From Angiostrongylus vasorum (lineage: Eukaryota; Nematoda; Chromadorea; Rhabditida; Metastrongylidae): a DNA stretch of 64,000 nucleotides. Shown piece after piece: positions 43,690 to 55,489 of the stretch. The notes under the pieces are model-generated. The model was not told the DNA's origin. It searched no databases and was given only the letters and a program-made list of their open reading frames with translations. How positions within the stretch are numbered: the first letter of the stretch is position 1; each line of letters begins with the position of its first letter. The stretch covers positions 124,001 to 188,000 of the forward strand of contig JADANN010000146.1 of assembly GCA_018806985.1 (NCBI GenBank), in the 5' to 3' direction. The translations under genes were made by a program, and so were the position numbers.

Positions 43690-44820
43690 AGAAGTCACAA
43701 ATATTGACGTTAGGAACTCTTTAGAGAAATCGTCACTCTTTGCAGACGATTCGGCTAACAAACCACTGGCTCTACAACAAAATTTCTTAATAAAAGTGTA
43801 GTTAAGTCTAGAATTGAAACACTGGTGAAAAAATAGAGCACTACGAATTCTCAATAACTTTCCATTGTAAACGAGGCCTATTCTACTTTGGAAACCCTCT
43901 AATAAACTATTTCACTTATGTCGACAAAATAAATCATGCACTCCATTCTGCAGACATTTTTCATTCGCCAATTGCCAGACTCCGTCATTTCCCTCATTTC
44001 TGGTCCAGTGGAGTCCTTTCTATTCCTCTGAATAACAAACTAGACTTTGATGACTTGTCATCAAATGACAGAAGCACTGCGATACATTTTTGCTTCATTG
44101 CCTTAACATCAATAGAATTGTCAGCTTCGTGTATTTGTTCGGCTATGACTTGGCGACTGTCCTATTATTTCTTCGTTGATATATTGAATGCTACCTGAGA
44201 GTAGTTTCTTCTAAAATACCTAGGCAGCCGTGTCAGGGCGTTTCTAGGTTGTCAACATAGAACATAGGCAGTCACCGTGATTCTTGGGGGATCGGAAGAG
44301 ATTAGCTGTCTTGAGTAGAGAATTCTTCTTGCACGGCAGCGATTTCTGTCATTAGACAAGCGATCAATCGAGACGCTCTTCTGCTTCACCATGCAGAGCT
44401 ATGTTACTGAGTAATACACATCAGTATACCTCATGGAATTGATGATCGTAGCAACGAGACCTAAACTAAGAACGGCTGGAATATTTCTATTCTGAAGGTC
44501 GAACAAGAGTACAACAATGGCAGCAGTCTTCGCCGTTCTGGAGGAAATCTATCTAAAGTGGAAAACACATAAATGATTAAGAAATTTCTAATGTTCCGAC
44601 CTGTGACATTTTAGAACGAGTTTCTCGGGATTCGAAAGAGGGAATTTTACATACCAGAAATAAACTGCTAATCTGGTAATATGTAAAGTGCACCAGGGAC
44701 TCAATCACGCTTAATAGCCCAGTCAGGTTCTGAAGCATTGAACTAATAAAGTAAGGCACAAGTTACTATTCCATGGCTAGACGGTGTAGACTTAGTAAGA
44801 GAATCTCTTAAAACAATTTT
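43690..44820. other. No gene recognised
   Basis: Unique sequence with no supportable gene or repeat. Confidence 0.45.
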
Positions 44821-44824
44821 TTTT

Positions 44825-45130
44825 GTGCTAGATAACATAATAGCGACTGCTGCAGGGGTGGATTATCCGTTGAAAAACAAACTACTATCAATGGATACTC
44901 ATATCAACAACAACCGCCCTGTAGAAGAGCGCTGCTGGGTGAGAAATCCGTGTTCGTGCGGTGTTCCACTGACGAGAAGATCCGTCTCGGTGCGATCACG
45001 AAGATGCCACATCGAGAAGAAGAACAACTGTGGATCGTCGATTCGGATCGTCGGCTCTCATGAAGACGAAGACGTCGAAACATTAGCGGAATAGAGCCTA
45101 TTTATCGATTTCGTGTAAGCTGAAGCTGAA
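44825..45130 (+). mobile_element. Hammerhead-type Penelope-like repeat (family E)
   Basis: About 85% like the 58780-59135 copy: GGATTATCCGTTGAAAAACA, AGAGCGCTGCTGGGTGAGAA and GAAGATCCGTCTCGGTGCG. The hammerhead near 45055 has one core change (CUCAUGA). Stem II GACG/CGUC is intact. A short frame ends in EDEDVETLAE. Confidence 0.7.
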
Positions 45131-45184
45131 CAGTTTAAATTTACGTTGTAGTTGTAATGGTTTGTTCAAATTATTTAGTTCGAT

Positions 45185-45385
45185 AAGTTTAATGTTATCC
45201 TTAACAATATCTTAAAGTCGGAAATTATTTTTGGCTATCAAACCAATGCCTCACTTCAAGTTCTTGTATCTGATAAGGTCACTCAAAATGAGGGCGAGTT
45301 CTTCGTCTGCGTGAAGAAGGCCAACTAACCCCTAACGGTAGAAACTGGCACAGCTACAGCAAAAAACCTAACCGTAAGTCAGCAA
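45185..45385 (+). other. Possible decayed exon
   Basis: A plus frame of 48 codons (SEIIFGYQTNASLQVLVSDK, then GEFFVCVKKAN) ends in TAA. The same frame stays open after that stop up to a donor AACC|GTAAGTC. It may be an exon with a premature stop. The family is unknown. Confidence 0.2.
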
Positions 45386-45849
45386 ATCTCCCTTGTGATC
45401 ACGCTAAAACTTCATATAAGCAAAACTAGTCAATTAAATATCAATTAAATTGACGGTCCTTCTGAAGCCGGCGTGGCTCACGAGGGCGAGTTATTCAAAC
45501 ATATGATGGTGTAACTATTACCAGAACTCAGAAACCATATAAAAAACACTACTGTACTAGTGCTAGAGGATCCGTTCATTTGCGATTACGTCTGCTCATC
45601 TACGATCCGTCATACCGAGGTCAAACACACATAATGAGGTATTTAATATAGGAGTTACTTTTACGGAGTTACTAGCCTTGTATTTCTGGACTAAATAAAG
45701 CACGTCGAAGTAGTCGAGTGGATCGAAAAAAGTGAGCTGGTGAGGAGTGTGGACGAGTTTCCATGACCATAGAGTGGAAGATGAAGCAGAAAGATGAAAA
45801 ATAGGTCTTCTTCAGACAGGTATTAAAAAAAAGTATGTGAACTGATGCT

Positions 45850-46015
45850 GACATATTTGCAAAACTCCGTACCGAAGCTGTCTGTGGTGAGGAACGAACG
45901 CTCTATTACCCTTTCCGGGGGCTAACGCGTTCACCACCACACCATGCGGGTCCTTCGTTTCGCCTGTCTCTCAGCTAGTTCTACCGATCAGTGCCATCGG
46001 CAATCACCCGCACTT
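45850..46015 (-). mobile_element. Family B tRNA-like repeat
   Basis: The complement of box A (CTAACGCGTTCACCACC) and TTCGTTTCGCCTGTCTCTCA are near consensus. It stops after CAATCACCCGC. Confidence 0.83.
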
Positions 46016-46329
46016 CAAGATGTGTTACACAGAGCAACACGTCAGATTCGGTTCATATTATTTAAAAGAAAAACTGTGCTTCGGTTATATTAAATGATAG
46101 GATAAAGTCATATCTTGAAGGAAGGCGATGAAGAGCACAAAACAAAGTAGGAAGAGGTGAACCAACTGATTTCCCATTGTTTGGTTTACAAAACGTTTTC
46201 AATACTGATAGCGCACTAGCAGTTTTGTGCCTCTATTTCAAGGAGAATCACTCTGAGCACTCTGGACAACTTTTTACAAACAAAACAAATTAAATTCGAA
46301 TTTTCAAGTACTAATCGAACCGAAGCACA

Positions 46330-46555
46330 AATCCAGAGACCTTCGTGGATGACAGAAACGAGGTAACGGATTAGATGAAAAGGTTGTAACCTGTAACCCT
46401 TGCGGTTGCCAACCATTCTAGACCGAGTTTTCCCAGATAGGTCTGGTGCCGATTTACCCACGCCAGGGGAATGGAGGGCGCGGTTGGCGGATGTCGAACC
46501 AGCGACCACGTGTCTAATGCACTGCCGTTCTAACGACTGCGCTTCCCACATGCTG
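46330..46555 (-). mobile_element. Family C-type SINE with a variant tRNA head
   Basis: The minus strand reads GAAGCGCAGTCG, then CTGGTTCGACA (box B). A diverged core follows (CTCCATTCCCCTGGCGTGGG, then GGCACCAGACCTATCTGG). The head matches the copy at 29895 rather than the usual C head. Confidence 0.65.
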
Positions 46556-46559
46556 GGCT

Positions 46560-47325
46560 GATGACCTGCTAAAAATACTTGTCAGTTATGCCTGCGCCCT
46601 ATTCATCATCTGTTATATCCGCTTGTCAGCTGTTAAACTTACTTATGCATGAGGTTAAAATAAAATGTTTCCGATGTGTCATTCGCAAGCAGTGTGTTTA
46701 TTGAGACAAATTCAACTCACAGTAGAAAAAAAAGACGATTTCAAGAACTCTTCCATTTGCTAGGCGATAGGGCAATCAATAATCGCTGTTAAAATTTGCA
46801 AGGTAAAAAAGACAGGAAAAAGAAAAAAAACTAAATGCTATATGAAAACTGTGGGCTTAATTTAATATGGTAGAGACGAGACGTGATGAAGCAAGAATGA
46901 AAAAGAAAGACAAAAAAGATAAAAAAGATAAAAAAGACAAAAGACAAACGAGCAGAAATGACAAAATAAGGAAGCACGAAGGTCTCATGGACTTCATGAA
47001 GTCACTGACACTGATTAAATCATAATCATAACAACGATTTCCTAAAAAACAGTGCGAAAAATGAAAGCGGCCAGAAATCGCAACTCACTGCTTTCCGGTC
47101 GCCAAGACTGCTTTCGTCGTAGAACATTCGAAGCGATGATCTTAACAAAGTGTCATTAAAATCAGCTGTAAGCCCAAAAAACTCTGAAATATCAATTCAA
47201 ACGTCTTTCTGTCATTTACTATAACAGGTTTTTTTGACAAGATGCAGAATATATTAATACTATGAGTTTATCATAGTCACCTAAAACGAATATAACATAA
47301 AAAACAGATGTGAAGGCAACCACAA
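46560..47325. other. No gene recognised
   Basis: Unique sequence. (AAAAAGAY)n simple repeat at 46908-46950. A 50-base minus segment near 47110-47160 has an acceptor and a GTGAGT donor but is too short to call. Confidence 0.4.
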
Positions 47326-47329
47326 TGTT

Positions 47330-47605
47330 GTTGAGAAATTTGCAAAACTCCGGACCGCAGGCGTCTGCGGTGGGAAACGAACACGCTACTACCCTTTTCT
47401 GGTGCTAACGCGTTCACCACCACACCATGCAGGTTCATCGTTTCGCCTGTCTCTCAGCTAGTTTCCTATCGATCAGTGAGATGTGAAGACAGTTGATAAC
47501 GGCAAATGTAGCTTTCGTTGGCTCTTTTGAATATAACAGTTACAATGTTTCATCTTTCATTTACTGCCTGTTCTTTTTCATGGCAAAATATGGTGTAAAA
47601 TATAA
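47330..47605 (-). mobile_element. Family B tRNA-like repeat
   Basis: TTTGCAAAACTCCGGACCGC, the box-A complement CTAACGCGTTCACCACC, then TTTACTGCCTGTTC. The middle part is deleted. Confidence 0.8.
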
Positions 47606-47659
47606 CCAGATTTGGAAAAATAGCTTTAATTTCACTATCGCACGGTTTGTTGTGTCTTG

Positions 47660-47900
47660 AAAAAAATCGGAGTCCACGGTGGCAAACATCCGTCGGCTTC
47701 ACAAGGACCGGTGATGACATCTTATGGAGGCATGGTGGTGTCCTAATACAACATTCGCTGACTTCCGGATAGGATCAACCCAATCAGCATTCAACAATGT
47801 TCATAAAGAAAACATAGTCCCGAAGTTGCAGCCCAAGCCAATGAAAGTCGAGCACCTACGAACATTACGTTTGGAACATAAAGAAACGAATGATGAAGAT
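47660..47900 (+). mobile_element. Family C SINE, tail fragment
   Basis: GGATCAACCCAATCAGCATT, CAACAATGTTCATAAAGAAA and CCGAAGTTGCAGCCCAAGCC follow the C tail order, although diverged. Confidence 0.5.
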
Positions 47901-47904
47901 GTGC

Positions 47905-49095
47905 TAGTTGGCCAGTGGATTAGTGAATTGGTCGGATTTGTCTTTTGTCCGCCAACTGTACGTGGAATGCTCGACTTTATATGAATTCGTCACGCAGGAC
48001 TTTTTTCCCTAACTGCCGTGAACAACCTCGAGTTTGGGTTACAGTAGTTTATAGCAATAACAACGGTCCAATAATAACATGTGATATGTGACGATATGTG
48101 GTTAGCTAGATATATACAAGCGAGATTGAAATTAGAACAAGTGATACAACTGAAGGAAGCTAGGCGGACACTGGAGTTGGAGCACTAAGGAACTGAGAGA
48201 CTGGATGAACACCGGACGAACGCTACGAGCACTTGAAGACCAATGCCGATGAGCTGCCTGTATTACTTCTGTAGTGAGTGGAGCTTTGCCAGAGGGAACC
48301 AAAGACAGCGCCCAGAGAGAGGTTCTAAAGGTTTTTCTACTAGCACAATCTGATAGAGCTACATGTGAAAGGGCGCAGGTGCTTGTTCGGAAACTTCTTT
48401 GGGACGGCAGATGCTGGAATGTACATTCACCTGACTGTTGCTGATTCACTTTCCAGCCATCTGCGAGGCAACTGCATGAAATGGTCGTTGAGAGACAATT
48501 TAGAGAATATGCAAGAATAGATGTATGACGACTACAGGTAAAAACAGTCATTGTAGAAGACATAAGGTAACATAGAAATAGGAACTATTTGAGGAAGAAT
48601 TACAATAGAAAAAATCGCGGAGAACGGGACCAGGGGTGAAGAACATTTAATTTCTTCCTAATATAAAGACAAGCACAGAAATCCATCATACCATCATAAA
48701 ATGAATTTCATCGTAGTCATCGCACCCGCAAAAGCCCATTGTTTAGCAGCTCTACCGAGTCCTGATGAATTATTCTTGATGACTCTTAAGAGTTCAAAAT
48801 AGCTAACGATCTGGGGTACTTGGAGTTCTTCAGGGCGTGGAGAGGACAACAGTACATAGTCTACTCGGATTTCCCGGAATTAAATACTCCGGTGAAAACC
48901 TCAAAGCATAATTTCAATCACATGGTCGATATCTTTGTTACCACATACAGTTTGCCATTCGCCCATGTTTCTAAAGAATGAAAACACCTATACAGATTTC
49001 ACTTCTTGACAAATGAGGCGCTCGCATAGATAAAAAAAATCTCAGCGGGAAGGACGTAGACCATACGATACAATCGTCCACAAAGTTGTTTTCTG
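47905..49095. other. No gene recognised with confidence
   Basis: A 143-codon minus frame (48132-48563), Ser-rich with an internal near-repeat (FRTS..ALS), is the longest here. It is within chance expectation and lacks a domain. Confidence 0.3.
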
Positions 49096-49099
49096 AATT

Positions 49100-49470
49100 T
49101 TTTAAACTTCAAAAGGTCGACTTTCTACAAATCTTGGCATAAAAATTGATATATATATATATATATCCCTACGAAATGCCCTTGTTTAGCTGACGCAAGG
49201 TTGGTACAGATGTTCTAATTGTTATTATTGTCGTTGTCCAATGGTTGACATTTCGGCGACTTCGCCTTTCTCAGAGCAAGGGATCATTCCTCGTGAATAA
49301 CACACGGGTAGTCCAACAACACGGCTCTGAGGAAGGCGAAGTCACCGAAACGTCAATCATCGAACAACGACAACAACAATAATAAGAACATCTGTACCTC
49401 AGGTAAACAAGGCAGTCCTCAAGAACATCTATATAAATACACTGATTTTCAAAATTCTTCAAAAAAGACC
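49100..49470. mobile_element. Fold-back element with two opposed hammerheads (family E)
   Basis: Same architecture as 1235-1516. The left arm ACGCAAGGTTGGTACAGATG... is mirrored by ...CATCTGTACCTCAGGTAAAC on the right. The plus hammerhead (CUGAGGA at 49327-49333, GAAA at 49347-49350, CGUC) keeps its core. The minus one has CUGAGAA. A (TA)7 run sits at 49150-49164. Confidence 0.72.
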
Positions 49471-49479
49471 TTGAAAGTC

Positions 49480-50305
49480 CAACTCGCAGCTACACAGAGA
49501 ACCAGAGCACAATCGTGGAAATTTCCAAGTTCTTAAATAACGGTCGTGGTATAGGAAACGGTAAAGTCAACAGAACCCGTGAGGCGCTCTTGATCAAATT
49601 CGGGAAGTGAAGGAACAATTATAACGAAAAGTACATAGCCGAGACCTTCCCTTGTATCTTAGAGCAATATTTTCAAGCACTCATTAGTCGTTTGGTCTTC
49701 TCTTGTATCTTAGGTGAGTATTTTCATCCGATTTCGAATGATTCTTTCTTCGACATGAACATTGTTGATCTGGCAACTCAAGAAACATTTGAAACCGTCA
49801 CGTACCGGAGAGGGTGCAGGTTTATGCGTCTCGTAGTAAAGTGATGAGTACCACTTTTTTGGAACGATGTTATTTTCTTAACACATACAGATTTATTCCT
49901 AGTCGCCTAATTTCTTGACCCATTGACTGTGAATGGATCTCTGCTCAAACCGGTCGTTCGGTCACCACTGGCGAACACATGGTACCACATATTCGAGATA
50001 ACCTACACTGTAGAGGAAATATGCCGATGAACGTCTAGTCATTCCAAGTACAAATTGCTTTGGTGATATTAATTAATACTCCACAAATTACCTATAAGGG
50101 TCTTTTCAAGAATTTACCATCTTATCATAGAGAAGAGATGCTTCCAGGTGCCAAACTGTAGAGTTGAAGAGCAAATGAGACGTCTCTGTTCACTTCTAAG
50201 TGGCAACATCCTATATAGAGGTTGACCTATGCATCGGCGATGTTCCTCCGTCCACGAGATGAACTATTTCAAAAAGCTTGATGCAAATGAACTATTTCAA
50301 AGAAT
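49480..50305. other. No gene recognised
   Basis: Unique sequence. A short direct repeat CTTGTATCTTAG..AGTATTTTCA recurs at about 49652 and 49700. Confidence 0.4.
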
Positions 50306-50309
50306 AAAC

Positions 50310-50705
50310 CACAAGAATGCTGAGATGTGAGCAAAACTCGGAACACCAGCTGAGCTCCGGACCGACGATTACCTTTCCTGGGACTCATGTGCTATCTGCC
50401 ACATCAACCGAAGCTCTTGCTTTGCCCTCGTTTTGACCTGCTCTTCTTTTTTTGCTTTAACGGATCTATCAGCAGTCAATCACCCGTTGACGGGAATGAT
50501 GTGGGAGGCACAAACCGGCATTGAATCTAGTTATTGTTCTAGCATCATACTTCTTCCACAGAATAGCACGTTAACCTCCGAAATAATCGCGTGTTCGAAG
50601 CCAAACTGAGGCTCCGAATTTTGCTCATACCACATCATCGTTGTGGCTGTATGTCGCATAATAGCCTGCCATGAAAAAAGAATAGGCATTAAATAAAAAG
50701 TCTTC
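50310..50705. mobile_element. Inverted pair of family B repeats
   Basis: A minus copy (50310-50545: GAGCAAAACTCGGAACACC, ACGGGAATGATGTGGGAGGC) is followed by a plus copy (50550-50705: CTGAGGCTCCGAATTTTGCT, GGCATTAAATAAAAAGTC). Confidence 0.68.
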
Positions 50706-50884
50706 TTAAGTAAATTACTGGCTCTACATGAAATGAGTTTCCAGATCTGATAATCAGTACAGTGATCTGAGTTCGCTGTTCAACCGACGGTTGCAAAGAG
50801 CACGAGAGCTAACCTGTACGCCAAAAATAAATAGTCGCAAAGAAAATGATTGTCTTTCCACTCAAGATCGTTTTCAGGTGTGGA

Positions 50885-51090
50885 AACTGCTTTCGGCGGG
50901 GTGATTGCTATGGATACCTTGCCGGTTTCTGTCGAAGTGCGGATTTACTCTTAACTGTTCTTCCTGATGGTAATGTCAGACTTTTTCTTGGTTTCAGAGA
51001 GTTCTGATGATAGATGAGCTTTACCGCTCATTTGACACTCAAGAATATATTCCAACCAGGATGAGGCAATAGACGTTTGTCTCGGTGATG
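50885..51090 (-). repeat. Family D repeat, decayed
   Basis: TTACTCTTAACTGTTCTTCC and GATGGTAATGTCAGACTTTT align with the family-D middle on the minus strand. Confidence 0.55.
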
Positions 51091-51159
51091 ACGGTTCTTT
51101 GTCACACTCCATTAGACGGTGGAGATTAAGAATATTTTTTTATTTGTTCTGCATGCCTC

Positions 51160-51450
51160 ATCTTCACTCTACTGTGCAGACTCAGGTATTTATGGCACTC
51201 GCTTTTTGTCCTCCCAACCTGACTGTGGTCTTCTTTATAAATGTCGTTGAGCACTGGTAGATTTCATTCATCCTGGGGTCCTAAGATAGCCGGGTTAGAG
51301 CTTTTTTCACTTGGATTGCAAAAAGCGAATATTTCTTATACAAGTCTGGTAGCAGTTTTGTGACCCCGAAGAGATGAGAGGCTTCTTGGGCTGGAGGCGT
51401 AGTCAAACAAAGCAGTGCTCGTGACGAAAGTCATCAGTATCACTATATTC
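51160..51450 (-). mobile_element. Family C SINE, diverged
   Basis: AAATGTCGTTGAGCACTGGT, AGATAGCCGGGTTAGAGC and GAAGAGATGAGAGGCTTCTT follow the reverse C order. Confidence 0.7.
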
Positions 51451-51659
51451 CTATGATCGGAGCTTGCTCGTGTTCATTCATCAAAAACAGTTCGCAACTT
51501 CACACTAACTTAATGATCAACACCAAACTCAACTGAATATCAAACAATCCTTGAAAATATTGCGCGCGAAGTGTTCTTCACCGAAGTTCTTACGGACAAC
51601 GGAAAACGAATACTGATTTCCAGGTCACTTTAGTTGTTCTATTTCAAAAATAAAAAAGA

Positions 51660-51872
51660 AATCCTAGCCTTTTCTTATTTACCGCTTATTCTTTTTAACG
51701 GCAGGTATGTTGCGAAATATAACTTCAATAATGCTGAAATATTTGCAAAATTCTGGACCGCAGGTGTCTGCGGTGGGGAACGAACGCGCTGTTGTCCTTT
51801 CCGGGTAGTAACGCGTTCATCACCACACTATGCAGGTCCTTCGTTTCGCCTGTCTCTCAGCAAGTTCTTATA
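51660..51872 (-). mobile_element. Family B tRNA-like repeat
   Basis: TTTACCGCTTATTCTTTTTA precedes the unit start. The box-A complement TAACGCGTTCATCACC and TTCGTTTCGCCTGTCTCTCA follow. Confidence 0.82.
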
Positions 51873-52164
51873 AAAAAAATAAAAATGATTCCACAATAAC
51901 TTCTGAGTGGAGAGGGAAAAATTCTTAACGTTCCCCAAATTTTGACAATTTTTTGTTTTTTCAGAATATTCATGGGGAATTTTTTTTCCTTTAATCGAGG
52001 GCGTTACTTTGATGTCAAAGTTAACATTTTCGCTTATGTTTTATTGAAACATTGCATCTCCTGATTTAAATGTATGGCCGGGAAACTCGCCTCTGACTAT
52101 CGATTTGCTTTCTTTACCATAAATGGCTCACCAACTCTGGCCATTTCGAGAAGCAAAACTGTCT

Positions 52165-52765
52165 CCAATCAACCACAATGATGATGAAATATTTGCAAAA
52201 CTTCGGGCCACAGGTCTCTGCAGTGAGGATCGAACACGCTATTACTTTTCCAGAGGCTAACGTGTTCACCACCTCACCTCGCAGGTCTTTTTTGTTTTGC
52301 TTTCTCTCAGGTAGTTTTCTATCTACCAGTGCTATCAGCAGTCACCCACCAACGGGATTCAACAGAAATATCTCAGCAAGATTGTGGTTATATTCCACAT
52401 AATGCCCTCCCGTGAAAAATTGTAGTAGACAGTAAGTAAAAAAAATTAACATTGTTATTTCGACTATATCCTCAGTTTCAATTTAACTGGGTTCAATACC
52501 GACTTTTGCTTTCCAGATCAACCCCATTAACGCGTGATTGGGATGGAACTGGTATATAGAAAACTAGCTGAGAGAAAGGCGAAACGAAGGACCCGCATAA
52601 TGTAGAGGTGAACCCGTTAGCCTTCAGAAAGGATAATAGCGTGTTCGATCCACAACACAGACACCTGCGGACCGGAGTTTTGCAAATATCTCAGCATTGT
52701 TGTGGTTATGTTTCACATAATACCGTGTCGTGAAAAAATGTAGTATGCAGTAAATTAAAATTAAA
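52165..52765. mobile_element. Inverted pair of family B repeats, plus copy over one period long
   Basis: A minus copy (52165-52355) ends at CAACGGGATTC. A plus copy then begins mid-unit, passes its end (GACAGTAAGTAAAAAAAATT) and enters a second unit with box A at about 52595 and box B GTGTTCGATCC. Confidence 0.78.
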
Positions 52766-53139
52766 TTCATCCCTGCATTTTCGACCATCACGTCTTGCTA
52801 ATCTCGGCTACATTGCCCTGCAACCTGTTTCGCCGTACACCTCTCTACAGCTTCATTGGGCTTTCATTTGACAAGCTTAAGATCCTCGAGTATTTCCACA
52901 ACTAAAAAATGTGCCAACTAACAGCACTCAGAGCGAGGGAGAGTGAGGGGAGCAAGAGAAAGCCTCGGAGAACAACGCATTGTGTTCACCACACTCTGTC
53001 ACTTGTAGTACCTATTTTGAAAGCTAGTTCTCACTTAAATATCTTGACGAAACACTGTACGTATGAGGAATTTGTGATTATAAGCACAATTTCCAATTGA
53101 ATGGCGCTTCTCTTTTTATCTCGAAATCTTGCGATGTGG

Positions 53140-53300
53140 CGTTTTCAGATTGGCAACATCTGCCTGTCACCAACCGCTATGGATTGCGTGCCTTTTGCCT
53201 AGATTTCCTCGCGGACGGAGACGATTACCGTTGCTCTCAGTTGGACTTCCTGAAGAGAATGCCGAACCTCTTTTCGTCGTGACTCTGTCACAAAATGAAC
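53140..53300 (-). repeat. Possible decayed family D repeat
   Basis: GTTGGACTTCCTGAAGAGAA and TGCCGAACCTCTTTTCG resemble the family-D middle. This explains two overlapping open frames of 61 and 77 codons here. Confidence 0.35.
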
Positions 53301-53514
53301 TCTTGCTGTTCATTGCACTTCAAAACAGAAATGAAACAGCTTTTTACTATTGGCAGCAGTAATTCATTAAAGTTCCAAGGTTTTTTGATCGATCCAAAAA
53401 CACTTCCTGCTTAGCATACTACTAAACGTAGTGACATTTTGCTTCCGAGTTCTTACATTTTAGGAAAAGTTTATCCTCTCAGATCAGCAATGAAATAAAT
53501 TTTTTTAAATTTTT

Positions 53515-53870
53515 ATACCACCGCCTTCACGGATCCCACCACTTCTCATATTCGATTCGTTTCCTCGCAACCATCATCTTCCACGGTCTTCCAACTTTTA
53601 GGTGTGGCTTCTTTTGCTGCTTGATGATTTTTTATTTCATCTTGAATGCCGTAGAATGCTGGTCGAGTCGATTCTCCCTAGAGTCCTGAGATAACCATGC
53701 TGGAGCGATCTCAATTGGAATGCAGAGAGTGACTTTTTTTTCGCGGACATGTCTGGTACCAATCTCCCAATCCTGGAGGAATGAAAGACTTGATGAACTT
53801 GGTGCGAAATCGAACTAGCACTGTGCTTGTGATGATCGGCATCACTAGTACTGTGCTACTCATAAGTAAT
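53515..53870 (-). mobile_element. Family C tRNA-headed SINE
   Basis: Box A on the minus strand is GTAGCACAGTACTAGTGATG and box B is TAGTTCGATTTC. The core is ATGTCTGGTACCAATCTCCC in reverse. The tail is full. Confidence 0.83.
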
Positions 53871-53891
53871 AATTATTCAAAAGAAAAAAAT

Positions 53892-54101
53892 TTACGAAAT
53901 TGAGAACTGCTGATTGTCATTAGGAAGTCTGCATTTGCTGACAGTTCTCATTAAGCTTCGCTTCATAGCCGTTCGTAACGAGATGGAAGAACTTCCGTTG
54001 CGATCACTGTAGCGCATGTACGTCTCCTCAATTCTTCGTTCTTCAACACAGCTTTTAGCTCCGCAGATACGGCTGCTGGTATTCATTAAGAAGGACCAGA
54101 G
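53892..54101 (-). CDS. Candidate terminal exon, unidentified
   Basis: After an acceptor-like CTCGACAG the minus strand has 69 open codons ending in TAA (LWSFLMNTSSRICGAKSCVE, then SSSISLRTAMKRSLMRTVSK). The Ser/Arg-rich, moderately basic peptide with two early Cys would suit a cytoplasmic receptor or channel tail. That is inference only. It lies just downstream of a SINE and is itself unique. No upstream exon is identified. Confidence 0.33.
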   Translation of the reverse strand, partial: LWSFLMNTSSRICGAKSCVEERRIEETYMRYSDRNGSSSISLRTAMKRSLMRTVSKCRLPNDNQQFSIS

Positions 54102-54109
54102 CTGTCGAG

Positions 54110-55485
54110 CATATGATCAGGTAGCGATTCCAGGAAAAAAACGTATCCAAAAGTGTGGTTGTCTTATAAAAAATTTGGCAAGCATAGACTAAAACCAAAA
54201 CCAACAAAATACGTAACCCTGTGGTTATACTGTTACCGAAGTGATTGCTGAGACTGAAATTCTACGCCTTCGTGAGAATAACAAGCAAAGCGAAAAGTGG
54301 AGAAGTTTGTATACATGGAGATCGAAGTTTGCGAAATCTTTGGATAAAGCTCACTGACGAGTTGAAAAACAAAAGACAAAAATGGCTGTAGGAAAATATT
54401 CGTAATGGCAGTAAATGCTGGAAAAACTTCGAGGATTCTCATGCTCTGCTTTTCATAGAGTGTCCAAATTTCCCAGAGATCTGGCCTCAGCCGTGAACTA
54501 GAAGCTCTTACGTAGGGATCTCAGAGCGACGGAGGGATTAAAAATTAGTTATGCACGCAATAGGATGCTCCGCCGTAAATACAAGATGGTTTCCGTATCT
54601 TTTAAAAGGAAGGTATAGTGCTATTCTTCATGATCATACTGCAAATGTGCAGTAAAAATCAATAAAATTGCTGATCTCTATCGGTAAATAATAGCACGAA
54701 TAACATCAAGTATTCCAAAAAACTTGAAGCCTTCAGATGTTTAAAAACCCAGTTGTATGGGTTATCTGAGTTTTTAGAAATCCTTATGAATTGATGCATT
54801 CAGAAAAAGAAACGCAGTAGGTTGAACATAATAACAACGATAACAAGATTTGAGGTAAAACACGATCGTCCACCGGTGTCCTTCAGCTTAGTTAGACGGT
54901 CACAAATTCGAAAAGACATGGCATATTTCTCGACTAATGTTGTTCTTCTTAAATGTGGAATCTCCTTCGACGTTATTATTAAAGAACTTTCGCTGATGGT
55001 GACTTCTAAACTTGTACGAAAACCTGAAAAGTTCCAGCGAGCACTCGAAAGCTGAGAAGTTACTGGTTTGCGACTTCTGAGGTGCTACGAACGGCGGAGT
55101 ACTGACTCTGATTATAGGGAAAGAAACGTTAGCGGATAAGATACGTCGCATTCACTCCAAATGACTTGCGAAGCACTCTTAATGATAGAAACCGAAGAAT
55201 GAGATTTATGACGTGCTCGCAAGATTCTGAAAACCGTCCATGCACTATATTAAACTGTAGTATGACTACCGAATACCGAGTTGAGTTGGGAGGGTTGTAG
55301 ACACTTCAGACGGATTCCTCTTCATTGAGGTGAGTAGAACAGCACCTTCAGCTAACAGCAAATTAGATGAATGGCTTCATCTGACATTCAGTAGAACGTC
55401 TTCCCATAAACAAAAATCTTTTGTCATTGTCAAATATATGGTGCTCTAAACAATATGATAGTTTATCATAAAAGAGCATCCCCGG
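54110..55485. other. No gene recognised with confidence
   Basis: Overlapping plus (77) and minus (83) codon frames occur at 54822-55151. A 20-base segment at 55302-55321 has acceptor and GTGAGT donor borders. None is called. Confidence 0.35.
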
Positions 55486-55489
55486 TGTG

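Noticed and set aside
48132..48563. 143-codon minus-strand frame
   Set aside because: Size is within chance for this much sequence. It is Ser-rich, has no motif, and lacks splice or start context.
53097..53362. Two overlapping protein-like frames (61 and 77 codons)
   Set aside because: Part of the stretch resembles decayed family D, and two frames open at once argues for base composition rather than coding.
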